Shown here piece after piece: positions 1 through 8,687 of a stretch of 64,000 bases of DNA. The translations under genes were made by a program, and so were the position numbers. Location of the stretch: positions 1-64,000 of the forward strand of contig BBCA01000012.1 in the NCBI GenBank assembly GCA_001311805.1, read 5' to 3'. Numbering within the stretch: position 1 is the stretch's first letter; every line of letters begins with the position of its first letter. Origin of the DNA: Lentibacillus juripiscarius JCM 12147 (GTDB taxonomy: Bacteria; Bacillota; Bacilli; Bacillales_D; Amphibacillaceae). The notes under the pieces are model-generated. The model was given only the letters and a program-made list of their open reading frames with translations. It did no database searches and had not been told where the DNA came from.

Positions 1-30
1 AAAATACGCTTGTTCACCAACAAACGTATC
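1..30 (-). terminator. Possible rho-independent terminator at window edge
   Basis: Read on the minus strand, an 11-bp stem (arms at 4-14 and 19-29, one G-U pair, 4-nt loop) runs into TTTT at the window edge. It lies downstream of the ndk hairpin and could be a second stop for that transcript. The U-tract cannot be followed beyond base 1. Confidence 0.45.
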
Positions 31-62
31 GTTACCTTTTTTGAGGGTATTTTTTTACCTAA

Positions 63-90
63 GCAAAACCTCCGTTTGAATAACGGAGGC
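63..90 (-). terminator. Terminator of the hepS-menG-hepT-ndk unit
   Basis: An 8-bp GC-rich stem (CCTCCGTT / AACGGAGG, arms 66-73 and 79-86) lies just after the repaired ndk stop and is followed on the minus strand by TTTTGCTT. Position and structure fit a rho-independent terminator. Confidence 0.65.
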
Positions 91-97
91 TACATTC

Positions 98-543
98 TTA
101 GTAAATCCATTCACTATCTTGTTTGGAGTAGCTTTTAATTTCATCTTCCTGGAAGAAAAGGCCAATTTCTTTTTAGCACTCTCAGAGGAATCTGATCCAT
201 GGATGATGTTCTTGCCGACTGTCATTCCATAGTCGCCACGAATAGTACCCGGAGCTGCTTCAAGCGGGTTGGTTTTGCCCATCATATCACGCGCTGTCGA
301 GATGACGTTCTCACCTTCCCATACCATTGCAAAAACAGGTCCGGATGTGATGAATTCAACTAATTCACCGAAGAAAGGCTTGTCCTGATGTTCGCCATAG
401 TGTGTCTTCGCCAGCTCATCAGAAATTTGCATAAGCTTTGCTCCGGCCAGTTTAAATCCTTTGCGCTCAAACCGGCTGACAATGTCACCAACTAAATTGC
501 GCTGAACGCCGTCCGGTTTTACCATTAAGAATGTCTGTTCCAT
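98..543 (-). CDS. ndk: Nucleoside diphosphate kinase
   Basis: Cytosolic enzyme that moves the gamma-phosphate of ATP to other nucleoside diphosphates through a phosphohistidine. The N-terminal MVKPDGVQR, the GTIRGDYG loop and the active-site block NIIHGSDS with its catalytic His are visible. The start is ATG 543, with AGAGGTG 7 nt upstream. As read, the frame breaks after SAKK: a T run at 170-174 is one base short. Restoring it gives the normal end KQDSEWIY, a stop at 98 and 148 residues, the usual length; unrepaired, the frame runs to 55 with a nonsense tail. Last gene of a unit with hepT, menG and hepS. Confidence 0.95.
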
Positions 544-624
544 TTTGTGCACCTCTTCTATTATGTATTTTGTTTCGAACAACCGATAAAATTTTACCAG
601 ACTTCCGGTTGAATAACAATATGC

Positions 625-1596
625 TTATGAACGTCTTTTGCCAATATACTTCGCAATGGTCTGCAAGGTGTGCTTTGCTATATGGTGCGGAATATCATCA
701 AGCTGCTTCAATGCTTTTTGCAAATAGAGATCACTTATCCGGTAGGACGATGCAATGGCGCCCGTTTGCTTCAATGATTCAATCAGAGGGACCATGGACG
801 CTGGTGTCACGAGTTCCGGATTTGCAAACGTATCACGCAGCTTTCTGTCAAATGACGGGTCCTTCATTGCAATAAGCACCGGCAATGTGACATTTCCCTG
901 TAATAAATCATTCCCTGCAGGCTTACCCAGCTGGTTTTCCGATGCGGTAAAGTCAAGAATGTCATCAATAATTTGATAGGACATTCCGATGTAATAGCCA
1001 TACCGGAATAATTTAACAGCCCTCTCCTCAGGCACACCAGACGCAATTGCGCCCAGCTTGCAACTTGCCGCAATGAGAAGTGCAGTTTTTCGTTTGATTC
1101 TACGCAGGTAATTCCGCAAATTTTGATCCCAGTTATATTTGTCCCTGATTTGTTCAATCTCACCTTTCGCGACTTGTACCATCGTTTTGGAAAGGACGCG
1201 ATGAGCAGCCGGATTTTCCAGTTTAGTGATGTTCTCCAATGCTCTGGCCAGAATGAAATCACCTGTATACATTGCCGTGCGGTTGCCATATAACGCTTTG
1301 ATGGTAGGCTTGCCCCGGCGTAATGATGCATCATCTATCACATCATCGTGTACTAGTGATGCCATATGAATCAGCTCCAGTGAAACAGCAGCCGTTTTGA
1401 CACGTTCTGCATTGTATTCCCCAAGCTGCCCGCACAACAAGACAAAACAGGGCGGATACGTTTTTCCCCCTGCCTGCAGTAACTGTGTGGAAGTTTCGCG
1501 TAAAATATCATGTTCGGCCTGGATAGCGTCGGCCAGAGCATGTTCAATCATATCTAATTCTTTTTTTAAATGCCCATATGTTTTCGTCAACTTCAT
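625..1596 (-). CDS. hepT: Heptaprenyl diphosphate synthase, catalytic component II
   Basis: Trans-isoprenyl diphosphate synthase large subunit; with HepS it extends farnesyl diphosphate to the C35 side chain of menaquinone-7. Both Asp-rich motifs are present (DDVIDD and DDILDF), as is the helix GEIEQIRDKY. ATG 1596 follows AAAAGGTGA at good spacing and gives 323 residues, the family size; the open frame continues in phase to 1710, but that extension is not supported. The first conserved motif reads GGKTYPPCF instead of GGKRIRPVF. An extra T at 1461-1465 and a missing A at 1444-1447 cancel each other and garble five residues, so this is almost certainly a read error and not a variant enzyme. 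Confidence 0.95.
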   Translation of the reverse strand: MKLTKTYGHLKKELDMIEHALADAIQAEHDILRETSTQLLQAGGKTYPPCFVLLCGQLGEYNAERVKTAAVSLELIHMASLVHDDVIDDASLRRGKPTIKALYGNRTAMYTGDFILARALENITKLENPAAHRVLSKTMVQVAKGEIEQIRDKYNWDQNLRNYLRRIKRKTALLIAASCKLGAIASGVPEERAVKLFRYGYYIGMSYQIIDDILDFTASENQLGKPAGNDLLQGNVTLPVLIAMKDPSFDRKLRDTFANPELVTPASMVPLIESLKQTGAIASSYRISDLYLQKALKQLDDIPHHIAKHTLQTIAKYIGKRRS

Positions 1597-1736
1597 GCAT
1601 GTCACCTTTTTATCCTGTCTTGACGGATAACCATTTCTTTCGTTCGGAAAGAACATTAAAAAGAAAATGGAACCCGTCAAAATCGGTATGAACATAAGCT
1701 TGCTCAGCACGTCCCGATAGAAGGAAGTGCATATAC

Positions 1737-2457
1737 TTACAGAGGGATTGTCCCTTTTTTAACTCCCATATGCATGGCGGCTACTCCACCCGTGTACTGT
1801 TTCACTTTAACATGATCAAAGCCTGCTTCATAAAACATTTCTGTTAGTGTCTGTTTATCAGGAAAGCTTTTTGCGGATTCATGCAGCCATGCATACTCCT
1901 TGTAACTTTTGCGAATAACTTTCCCAATAAAGGCATGATAAAACGGAAATAAAGATAATAACCTTGCCGAAAGCCAATCATGGTCGGCTGTGAAGTCTCA
2001 AGGCACACCACTCTTCCGCCTGGCTTCACAACCCGGTACATTTCCCTTAGCACTGTCATGTAGTCGGGTACATTGCGCAGCCCAAATCCAATGGTAACAT
2101 AGTCAAACGAACTACTTTCAAATGGGAGCTGCATTGCATTTCCCTGGATAAAAGATAATTGTTTGTATTGCAGTTTATCATTTTTGTATTGGCAACGGAC
2201 AGCATGTTATCGCTGAAATCCAGACCAATCACTTTACCCGAAGATCCCACCGCTTCAGCTAGAGAAATGGACCAGTCACCGGTTCCACAGCATACATCCA
2301 GTGCTGTTGCCCCATTTGGGACATTCATCCGCTTCATAACATCTTTCCGCCATGATTTATGGCGCTGAAAGGAAATGACCGAGTTCATGGTGTCGTAGTG
2401 GTCAGATATCTTTTCAAAAACATGATGGACCCGTTCTTCTTTTGATGGATGCTGCAT
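1737..2457 (-). CDS. menG: Demethylmenaquinone methyltransferase
   Basis: SAM-dependent C-methyltransferase, last step of menaquinone synthesis (UbiE/COQ5 family). The SAM motif [10 protein letters not shown], the post-I motif GLDFSDNML and the block [15 protein letters not shown] are visible. Two breaks lie in A/T runs: near 2181-2185 (after SVANTK) and near 1907-1910 (after KLFAK), each one base short. Repaired, the protein is about 239 residues and ends in [14 protein letters not shown] with a stop at 1737. The start ATG 2457 directly follows the hepS stop at 2460. A 140-bp gap separates it from hepT. Confidence 0.94.
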
Positions 2458-2459
2458 GC

Positions 2460-3267
2460 CTATTTCCCTTCTTCCGCAATCGATTCATTATCGGATAGTG
2501 ATTCATTCAGTGTATCCTTTAATTCCGCGCCCAGTCCGGCCAGATGTGCAGGAAACTGTATCAGGTGGTTATTAATTGCTTTTATTTCCCTTTTAAGAAA
2601 TGATGCAATAGCTTGATGATCCTTATTTGCGATATGGTCATCCCAAATGTCAGAAGACATCACGTTGTTATCACGATCTCTCCTGCATCTTGCAGCAGCC
2701 AGTTTTCTGACTGCAAGCCACTCAGCAGCAATGTCACGGATTAGAGTTTCGCCGGTAAAGTCGGCAACTCGTATAATCAGCAGTGATTCCAACTTTTTAA
2801 TGTGCTGCATAGTTAGAGGAAACATTTTCATTATTCATTTTATAATATAATTGCATCTTTGTCTCATTAATCTCTTTAATGGCTGCTGCCAGTACACCAA
2901 TAAGCTCAATTTCTTCTACTTCCGAAAGCAGCAGATAATATAAGCTACTGTAGTAATCACCCGCGAGCACAGATAATTGTTTCGATTTCTCTTCATCATC
3001 ATGTTGCTGGCACTCATTCGTTTCAGGGACTCCGTCATGAATATCCAATGCCATCTGGACAAGCATGGTGGCTATGATATAGTTTTTCTTTTTCGCGTCC
3101 GGCAGCGGTGTATTATTGAGAATGGATATCAAAATATATAATTTATCATCATTCAAATAAGGAATTTGTACATGTTTTTCAATCAGTGAATTATGTATTT
3201 TCTCATGAATCAGTGCTTTCACACTATTGATTTCTATACTGGATGTCTGCAACACAACCACCCGCAC
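2460..3267 (-). CDS. hepS: Heptaprenyl diphosphate synthase component I
   Basis: Small, non-catalytic regulatory subunit that pairs with HepT and sets product length. It matches the family through [16 protein letters not shown] and [15 protein letters not shown]. One break near 2800-2815 splits it after NYAAH; joining the two frames gives about 267 residues, slightly longer than the B. subtilis protein. The start is uncertain: GTG 3267 sits too close to the Shine-Dalgarno GGAAGGG, so GTG 3261 is more likely. First gene of the hepS-menG-hepT-ndk unit. Confidence 0.88.
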
Positions 3268-3366
3268 CCTTCCATTGACTCCAAATCATACAGTCATTAT
3301 AGCATAATATGAGGATGTTCCATAACAAAATTGAGCCGATACACGGAAGAATGCAGCAGTTTATGG

Positions 3367-3579
3367 CTACTCGTTATTCATCTCTCCATGACTTGTCTGG
3401 ATGACGGCTTTTCCCCTGACTTTTACAGCAGAAGTATGTTCTGTGAATTGTGCAATCATCACTTCATTCGCATCCAGTTTTTCGGAATGATGAAAACGTG
3501 TGTCGCTGCCTCTTGTCAAACCAATTACGTTCACGCCATCTTCTAGCGCCTTAATTACAAAAAAATCATTATTTCCCAT
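3367..3579 (-). CDS. mtrB: trp RNA-binding attenuation protein (TRAP)
   Basis: 70-residue protein that assembles into an 11-mer ring and, with bound tryptophan, binds (G/U)AG repeats in trp leader RNA to cause termination. Nearly the whole protein is conserved: [23 protein letters not shown] and [14 protein letters not shown] cover the tryptophan pocket and RNA-binding lysines. ATG 3579 is fixed by GGGGGAGTG 7 nt upstream. In B. subtilis it is the second gene of mtrAB, after folE (mtrA). Here it follows hbs and the hbs terminator directly and folE is absent. Intact as read. Confidence 0.96.
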   Translation of the reverse strand: MGNNDFFVIKALEDGVNVIGLTRGSDTRFHHSEKLDANEVMIAQFTEHTSAVKVRGKAVIQTSHGEMNNE

Positions 3580-3648
3580 TTTCAACACTCCCCCGTTTAT
3601 TTTGACCAATACCATGGTGGAGAATTTTATCAAAAGGGGCAAAAAGTG

Positions 3649-3674
3649 AAAAAAGAGCACGTCTACACGTGCCC
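3649..3674 (-). terminator. Terminator of hbs
   Basis: Stem GCACGT / ACGTGC (3657-3662 and 3667-3672) followed on the minus strand by TCTTTTTT. It lies between the hbs stop (3696) and the mtrB start, so the two genes are probably separate transcripts. Confidence 0.8.
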
Positions 3675-3695
3675 TTCTGCCCTATGTAAGAAATA

Positions 3696-3968
3696 TTACT
3701 GAACACTTTCTTTAAGGGCTTTTCCTGGTTTGAATGCAGGAACTTTACTTGCAGGAATTTTAATTTCTTCCCCTGTCTGCGGATTACGGCCTTTCCGTTC
3801 CGAACGTTCACGTACTTCGAAGTTACCGAAGCCGATTAATTGTACTTTTTCACCTTTTTTAAGTGAATCCATGACAGATTCAAAAACTGCATCAACAGCT
3901 TTTGTAGCATCCTTTTTGGAAAGTTCGCTTTTTTCTGCAACAGCATCTATCAAGTCTGTTTTATTCAT
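3696..3968 (-). CDS. hbs: DNA-binding protein HU
   Basis: Histone-like nucleoid protein, 90 residues, which bends and wraps DNA as a homodimer. [14 protein letters not shown] at the N-terminus, the core [14 protein letters not shown] and the DNA-binding arm [16 protein letters not shown] are typical. ATG 3968 is set by GGAGGAGGTGAATGTC; longer in-phase starts upstream lack a site. Intact, with its own terminator. In B. subtilis hbs sits between spoIVA and mtrA; here it is followed by mtrB. Confidence 0.97.
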   Translation of the reverse strand: MNKTDLIDAVAEKSELSKKDATKAVDAVFESVMDSLKKGEKVQLIGFGNFEVRERSERKGRNPQTGEEIKIPASKVPAFKPGKALKESVQ

Positions 3969-4323
3969 GACATTCACCTCCTCCCAAGAAGTTTCCAAAC
4001 GGTATAGGAACATCTTGTAATCATACAATCATTTGTTCCCAACTTGTCCATTTTTATACCTAATGCCATCAATTCAATGATGACAAGGCTTATATTAAAC
4101 GAGATTGAAACAAAATTCAACAATAACCGCTGAATTTATCCATATTTATTTCATATTCAGGCGTCTTTTTCCATTCATTAAAGCCCTTCTGGAATATGAT
4201 GGGAATAACAGAAGCAGCAAGGGCTCATTTCTGCTACACCGTCTCTATTTAAAGATATACGACATAAACTTGCGGAATCCTGCCTTCATCTGAAAAAATT
4301 TAAAAATCATGGAGTTTTTTTAA
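3969..4323 (-). other. Intergenic region between spoIVA and hbs
   Basis: About 350 AT-rich bases with no credible coding frame. It must hold the hbs promoter on the minus strand; short TATAAA-like and TATGAT-like boxes occur, but none has a convincing -35 at proper spacing, so none is claimed. Confidence 0.5.
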
Positions 4324-4357
4324 GCAAAAATAAATAGCAACTATGTATAGCTGCTAT
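4324..4357 (-). terminator. Terminator of spoIVA
   Basis: Minus-strand stem with arms at 4334-4343 and 4348-4357 (one G-U pair) and a 4-nt loop, followed by TTATTTTT. The upstream arm includes the spoIVA stop codon (TAG, 4354-4356). Confidence 0.65.
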
Positions 4358-5831
4358 AAAATAATTGCTATTAACCCACCTGAACCTTCATTGATAATCC
4401 GTTCGAGTGTGTCTTTTAATTTATATCTGGCATTTTCGGGCATCATAGAAATCTTTCCTTGTATGCCTTCTCTCACAATAGAGCTTAATGATCTTCCGAA
4501 TATGTCAGATTCCCAAATCGACAATGGATCTTCTTCAAAGTCCTGCATGAGGTACCTGACTAATTCCTCACTTTGTTTCTCCGTGCCAATAATAGGCGCA
4601 AATTCCGATTCCACATCTACCTTTACCATATGAATGGATGGTGCAATTGCTTTCAGCCGAACACCAAACCTGGATCCTTGGCGGATAATTTCCGGTTCAT
4701 CCAATTCCATGTCTTCCAATTGTGGGGCTGCGATGCCGTAGCCAGTTTGCTTCACCATCTTCAGTGCACCTGCAACTTGATCATATTCGCGCTTAGCATG
4801 AGCGAAATCCTGCATTAACTCAAGCAAATGCTCTTTGCCGCGTATTTCCTCACCAACAATTTCTTTCAGTACCTCGTCATATAGATAGTCCGGAGCATGC
4901 AGATCAATCTCTGCTATCCCTTCTCCCATTTCCATGCCGGCAATATTTGCGCTCTCTATATAATCGTATTCGCTGAAATCGCCGACAATACTGTCAACAT
5001 CCCGAAGCCTTCGAATATTTTTCACCGTTGTCTGAATGGCTTCCTGGTAATCCTGGCGCAGCCAATGATCGTCATGCAGCACCATGACCCAGCTTGGAAG
5101 ATTGACATTAACCTCCAGTACCGGGAATTCATACAATGCTTCACGCATCACATTATAAACATCATGTTCAGACATTGATTCAACGCTCATTGCCAGGACC
5201 GGTATTTCATGTTTTTCCGAAAGTTCCTGACGCAATACTTCCGTTTCATGGCTGGTTGGCCGCGCCGAGTTGACAACCATGATGAATGGCTTGCCGACTT
5301 CCTTCATTTCCTCAACAATTTTTCTTCCGGATCTTCGTAGTCTGCACGTTCGATGTCACCAAATGAACCATCCGTTGTAATGACAACACCGATTGTGGAA
5401 TGTTCCTGAATGACTTTTCTCGTACCGATTTCAGCTGCATCATGAAACGGGATGGGTTCTTCATACCAAGGTGTGTTAATCATTCTTGGTCCGTTCTCAT
5501 CCTCAAACCCTTTTGCCCCTTCCACTGCATAGCCGACACAATCCACCAGTCGGACATTTACATCGAGACCTTCGTCAACCTGGACAGACACTGCCTGATT
5601 TGGAATGAACTTTGGCTCGGTTGTCATAATGGTTCTTCCGGCAGCACTTTGCGGTAATTCGTCATGTGCCCTGTCGCGTTCACCCTCATCAGAAATGTTT
5701 GGTAAGATGCCCAGTTCCATGAAACGTTTAATAAAAGTTGACTTTCCGGTCCGGACAGCACCTACGATCCCAAGGTAAATATCTCCATTCGTCCGTTTCG
5801 AAATATCTTTGAAAATATCAACTTTCTCCAA
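4354..5831 (-). CDS. spoIVA: Stage IV sporulation protein A, spore coat ATPase
   Basis: Mother-cell ATPase that polymerises on the forespore surface and forms the basement layer of the spore coat. MEKVDIFKDISKRTNGDIYLG starts the protein, followed by the Walker A GAVRTGKSTF, the switch-like LVDCVGYAVEGAKG and the conserved C-terminal tail used for membrane anchoring. The frame breaks at a T run at 5319-5323 that is one base short (read EEKLLRK, expected EEKIVEEM). Repaired length is 492 residues, the same as in B. subtilis. A sigma-E type promoter lies 70-100 bp upstream. Confidence 0.96.
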
Positions 5832-5899
5832 GTGATCCCCTCCCGATCTCCTTTTCCTTTTCCATAATCATAAAGAGCCTGCGAAATATTGACATTACA

Positions 5900-5930
5900 A
5901 GTCTATGATGTTGTCCATTCGAAATATGAC
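5900..5930 (-). promoter_or_regulatory. Sigma-E type promoter of spoIVA
   Basis: On the minus strand, GTCATATT (5923-5930) and CATAGACT (5900-5907) are separated by 15 bp. They match the sigma-E -35 (GKMATATT) and -10 (CATANNNT) patterns. spoIVA is a sigma-E gene in B. subtilis, so the assignment fits its expected mother-cell timing. Confidence 0.75.
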
Positions 5931-5971
5931 CTACTAAGGACTAAAAGATTCAAAAAGATATAATCACTCTT

Positions 5972-6097
5972 AAAGGATGTTTAAAAAGTCCGGTAAAAAC
6001 GACACTTCGAATTCCATCATTGGCTTGCTTTTCCGTTTTTCGAGGCGCCCGAGACCTTAGCCGACCGGTCCTTTTTATCCTCCTTTTTAAACACGCA
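5972..6097. repeat. Interspersed repeat family 1, copy A (long form)
   Basis: About 125 bp whose ends recur at 25281-25330 and 28838-28914: left end TTTAAAAAGTCCGGTAAAAA, right end CCTTTTTATCCTCC followed by a TTTTTAAACACGC variant of TTTTTGAACACGC. The ends are roughly inverted to each other (GTTTAAAAAG / CTTTTTAAAC). The interior differs between copies. It follows the yphF terminator. Confidence 0.7.
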
Positions 6098-6900
6098 ATC
6101 TTAAAACTATATCAAAAATCCCTTGCAACACAATATATGTCACAAGGGATTGAATATGATTATTTTTAGATTTAACAGAGACTTGGAATACCGGCTCCCC
6201 ATCCTGAATGGTATAGGGGAGGGAATATGCAGGGACAAAAGGCGTGTTTTCCGCGAGCAAATACCGGATATCGTCTCCTTTCTGATAATCATGTTTGTAT
6301 TCTTCCAATGCGTGATTTAAATCAATGCGGTAGTCCACATACAGGTTGCCCTTTGTATCCATCACGATTGGCAAGTTTTTCTTTGGAAAAAGGACTTTTC
6401 ACATGTGGACGTTTATCAAGGCCCAGCTTTTCATAGTCAACCTGGTAAACCCCTTCCGAAATTTCGTTTCCAAATGGCGGATATATGTGCTCATTGCGAT
6501 ACGTTTGCAGTTTCAAGGTTACTTGTCTTATGGCATCAGCAATGCGTAAGTCAATCAATTTCACCCGCGGATTGTCCTCAGGTGTAATGATTGTGTATTG
6601 ATAAGCGCCGCCGTTTTCATAAGCAGTCGCCGGTATCTCCGACAGCAAATTCTGCTCTTTCAGCGACTGAAAGTCAATTAAGTATTTCCGGAAAATTGGT
6701 GTATCGCTAGCTTTTGTTTTAATAGGCAAAAGCCCCTGTGTCTCTTCCTGGTACTGATCTACCGCCTCTTGCACCTTTTCGAGCTGTGATTCATTCGGTT
6801 CGCTGTTTTTGGACAATTCACTTTCCGGATAAAGACACCCGCTCAAGAAAGTGACTATAAGCATGAGACAGGCAAGTCGCCTATATGTATGATTGAACAT
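6087..6900 (-). CDS. yphF: Lipoprotein YphF
   Basis: Secreted lipoprotein of unknown function conserved next to spoIVA in Bacillus. It has a short basic N-terminus, a hydrophobic segment and the lipobox FLSGC, then a low-complexity acidic linker. ATG 6900 is fixed by AGGAGG. The frame breaks near 6365-6375 (after FSKEKL) and continues as PIVMDTKGNLYVDYRIDLN. The C-terminus is uncertain: the open frame to 6087 runs through a terminator hairpin at 6111-6151, so the true stop probably lies near 6150-6180. Last gene of a probable spoVIF-yphE-yphF series. Confidence 0.82.
6111..6151 (-). terminator. Terminator of yphF
   Basis: Minus-strand stem AATCCCTTG / CAAGGGATT (6143-6151 and 6117-6125) followed by TTTTGAT. 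It overlaps the last codons of yphF as read. Confidence 0.7.
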
Positions 6901-6910
6901 GTGAAACCTC

Positions 6911-7108
6911 CTACCGCGTTGGTCCGCTAAAAACAATATATATAATGATGACAGCGCCGAACACTAATGACAGATAGGCAAAGATGGATACAATACCTGC
7001 CACCCATCCCTTCAGCTTGTACCTGCTGAAGACAATAAGTCCCATGGCCAAAAGCAAAAGCCCCATGCCAATGAACGAAATCCACATATTCAGCATTCCT
7101 TCAGACAT
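6911..7108 (-). CDS. yphE: Small membrane protein YphE (DUF2768)
   Basis: 65-residue protein with two transmembrane segments (about residues 7-26 and 35-60) and the conserved start MSEGMLNMWISFIGMG. Function unknown. ATG 7108 is preceded by AGGGGTGA at 4-5 nt; an in-phase GTG at 7117 lies inside that site and is rejected. It sits 10 bp upstream of yphF and is likely co-transcribed. Intact. Confidence 0.88.
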   Translation of the reverse strand: MSEGMLNMWISFIGMGLLLLAMGLIVFSRYKLKGWVAGIVSIFAYLSLVFGAVIIIYIVFSGPTR

Positions 7109-7173
7109 CTCACTCACCCCTATTCATAACTGTAAACCACGTGTATTATAACATAATTACCCAAAAACAGGCA

Positions 7174-7219
7174 CAAAAAAAAATTCCCGGGAGAAGGGGG
7201 CTGTCTTCATCCCGGAATG
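7174..7219 (-). terminator. Terminator downstream of spoVIF
   Basis: Stem ATTCCGGG / CCCGGGAAT (arms 7211-7218 and 7183-7191), long loop, then eight or more T on the minus strand. It separates spoVIF from yphE. Confidence 0.75.
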
Positions 7220-7317
7220 ACTAAATAAATACCCAAAGCAACTCTATCCATGAATGCTTGTGCGATTTAGCTTATGCAAGCATACAGAATAATGTATCCT
7301 CACTTGCCCAGATATAC

Positions 7318-7578
7318 TTATTTTTTAAACATATTATTTATCGTCTGCATATCCATTGGCATATTGTTCTTCGTTATTGTCTCTACAATCCTGTCTTCCT
7401 TCGACTTGGGTATTGGTTTATCGGCCATTTTCGCTAAGCGCTGAACGAGCTCTCTGACCGTCTTTTCATCTGAAAAATCGGCATTTTTGACAGAATCAGC
7501 GACTTTATGAATGTCATTCGGATTTACGTCTGACTGCTTCTGTACCTTATCAAAAAGATCATCCTGAAAGTTACTCAC
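7318..7578 (-). CDS. spoVIF: Stage VI sporulation protein F family
   Basis: 86-residue protein of the SpoVIF (YjcC) family, a mother-cell factor needed for late coat gene expression in B. subtilis. KNADFSDEKTVRELVQRLAK and KEDRIVETITKNNMPMD are the conserved blocks. The start is GTG 7578, placed by AAGGAGG 7 nt upstream; the in-phase ATG 33 nt further upstream (7611) lacks such a site. The B. subtilis gene is elsewhere, but this yph-region copy is common in related genera. Intact. Confidence 0.85.
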   Translation of the reverse strand: MSNFQDDLFDKVQKQSDVNPNDIHKVADSVKNADFSDEKTVRELVQRLAKMADKPIPKSKEDRIVETITKNNMPMDMQTINNMFKK

Positions 7579-7638
7579 ACGCTCGCCTCCTTGCAAAAGT
7601 CGTTTCAACATATTATATGCACAGCAGGCGGTTACGTG

Positions 7639-8676
7639 TTAGTCAGAGCAGTCCGTACGGATGAATGCTGACAAGTCATCCATCTCTTCGCGCTTATTTC
7701 GGTTCATTAGCTGATCAACCACATCCCTTGGATTCATATCCTCAAACAGAACCTTATGCAGGCCATTCGTAATCGGCATCTCGATTTGCTGCTGGTGTGC
7801 AAACTGACTGGCTGCTTTCGTTGTACGAACACCTTCCACAGCCATTCCCATCTGTTCGAGCACATCTCCAAGCTTGTACCCTTTCCCGAGAAGGTTGCCT
7901 GCACGCCAGTTGCGGCTGTGCGTGCTTGTACAGGTAACAATTAGATCACCAACCCCCGGAAGCCCTAAAAAGCTCAGCGGACTGGCACCTAAAGAAGCCC
8001 CCAGCCGGGTTATTTCTGCCAGTCCTCTGGTTATTAGCGCCGCCTTTGCGTTATCACCATAACCTAATCCGTCGGAAATACCAGCCCCAAGTGCAATAAT
8101 GTTTTTTAATGCTCCGCCCAGTTCAATACCTACCATATCCGTGCTTGTATAAACACGGAACGATTCATTAATGAACAAGTCCTGGGCAAAAGCGGCATTC
8201 TGCTCATTCACGGAGGATACGGTTACAGTAGTTGGCTGGCGTTCCCCAACTTCTTCTGCATGGCTTGGACCGGAAAGCACAACAATATCATCATAATTAT
8301 ACGCATCCATTTCTTCACTAATCAGCTGTGACACACGTTTAAGTGATTCCGGCTCAATTCCTTTAGTTGCGTGAATGATTGTCGGATGATGGTGAAGCTT
8401 ATTGCTCAATTCGCTGCAAACTTCACGAATTGCTTTGGTCGGCACAACAATCAAAATGGCCGATACATCAGCAACAGCTTTTTCAAGTTCATAATATGCC
8501 TGAATCTGTTTCGGCAGCTTTACCTGTAAATACTTTTCATTCGTGCTGTTTGAATTAATCTCTTCAGCCTGCTGCCTGCGATGGGTCCACAGCCGAACAT
8601 CATATCCATTGTCTGCCAGCACTATGCTAAGTGCAGTACCCCAGCTGCCGGCACCTAATACAGCTACTTTTTGCAA
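7639..8676 (-). CDS. gpsA: Glycerol-3-phosphate dehydrogenase [NAD(P)+]
   Basis: Makes sn-glycerol 3-phosphate from dihydroxyacetone phosphate for phospholipid synthesis. The nucleotide-binding GAGSWGTALS, the LSGPSHAEEV block and the substrate/catalytic helix GALKNIIALGAG are present; 345 residues, normal. The start is TTG 8676 with AGGGGG 8 nt upstream. It is 12 bp downstream of der, the same arrangement as in B. subtilis. One of the few long genes intact as read. Confidence 0.97.
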   Translation of the reverse strand: MQKVAVLGAGSWGTALSIVLADNGYDVRLWTHRRQQAEEINSNSTNEKYLQVKLPKQIQAYYELEKAVADVSAILIVVPTKAIREVCSELSNKLHHHPTIIHATKGIEPESLKRVSQLISEEMDAYNYDDIVVLSGPSHAEEVGERQPTTVTVSSVNEQNAAFAQDLFINESFRVYTSTDMVGIELGGALKNIIALGAGISDGLGYGDNAKAALITRGLAEITRLGASLGASPLSFLGLPGVGDLIVTCTSTHSRNWRAGNLLGKGYKLGDVLEQMGMAVEGVRTTKAASQFAHQQQIEMPITNGLHKVLFEDMNPRDVVDQLMNRNKREEMDDLSAFIRTDCSD

Positions 8677-8687
8677 TGCTAGTCCCC

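Noticed and set aside
1597..1710. N-terminal extension of HepT with a hydrophobic leader
   Set aside because: HepT is cytosolic, ATG 1596 has a proper ribosome site, and the repaired length from there equals the family norm.
4354..5831. Programmed frameshifting or true pseudogenes in broken sporulation and essential genes
   Set aside because: The breaks have no slippery-site or stimulator pattern, fall in many unrelated genes including essential ones, and sit in plain homopolymer runs.
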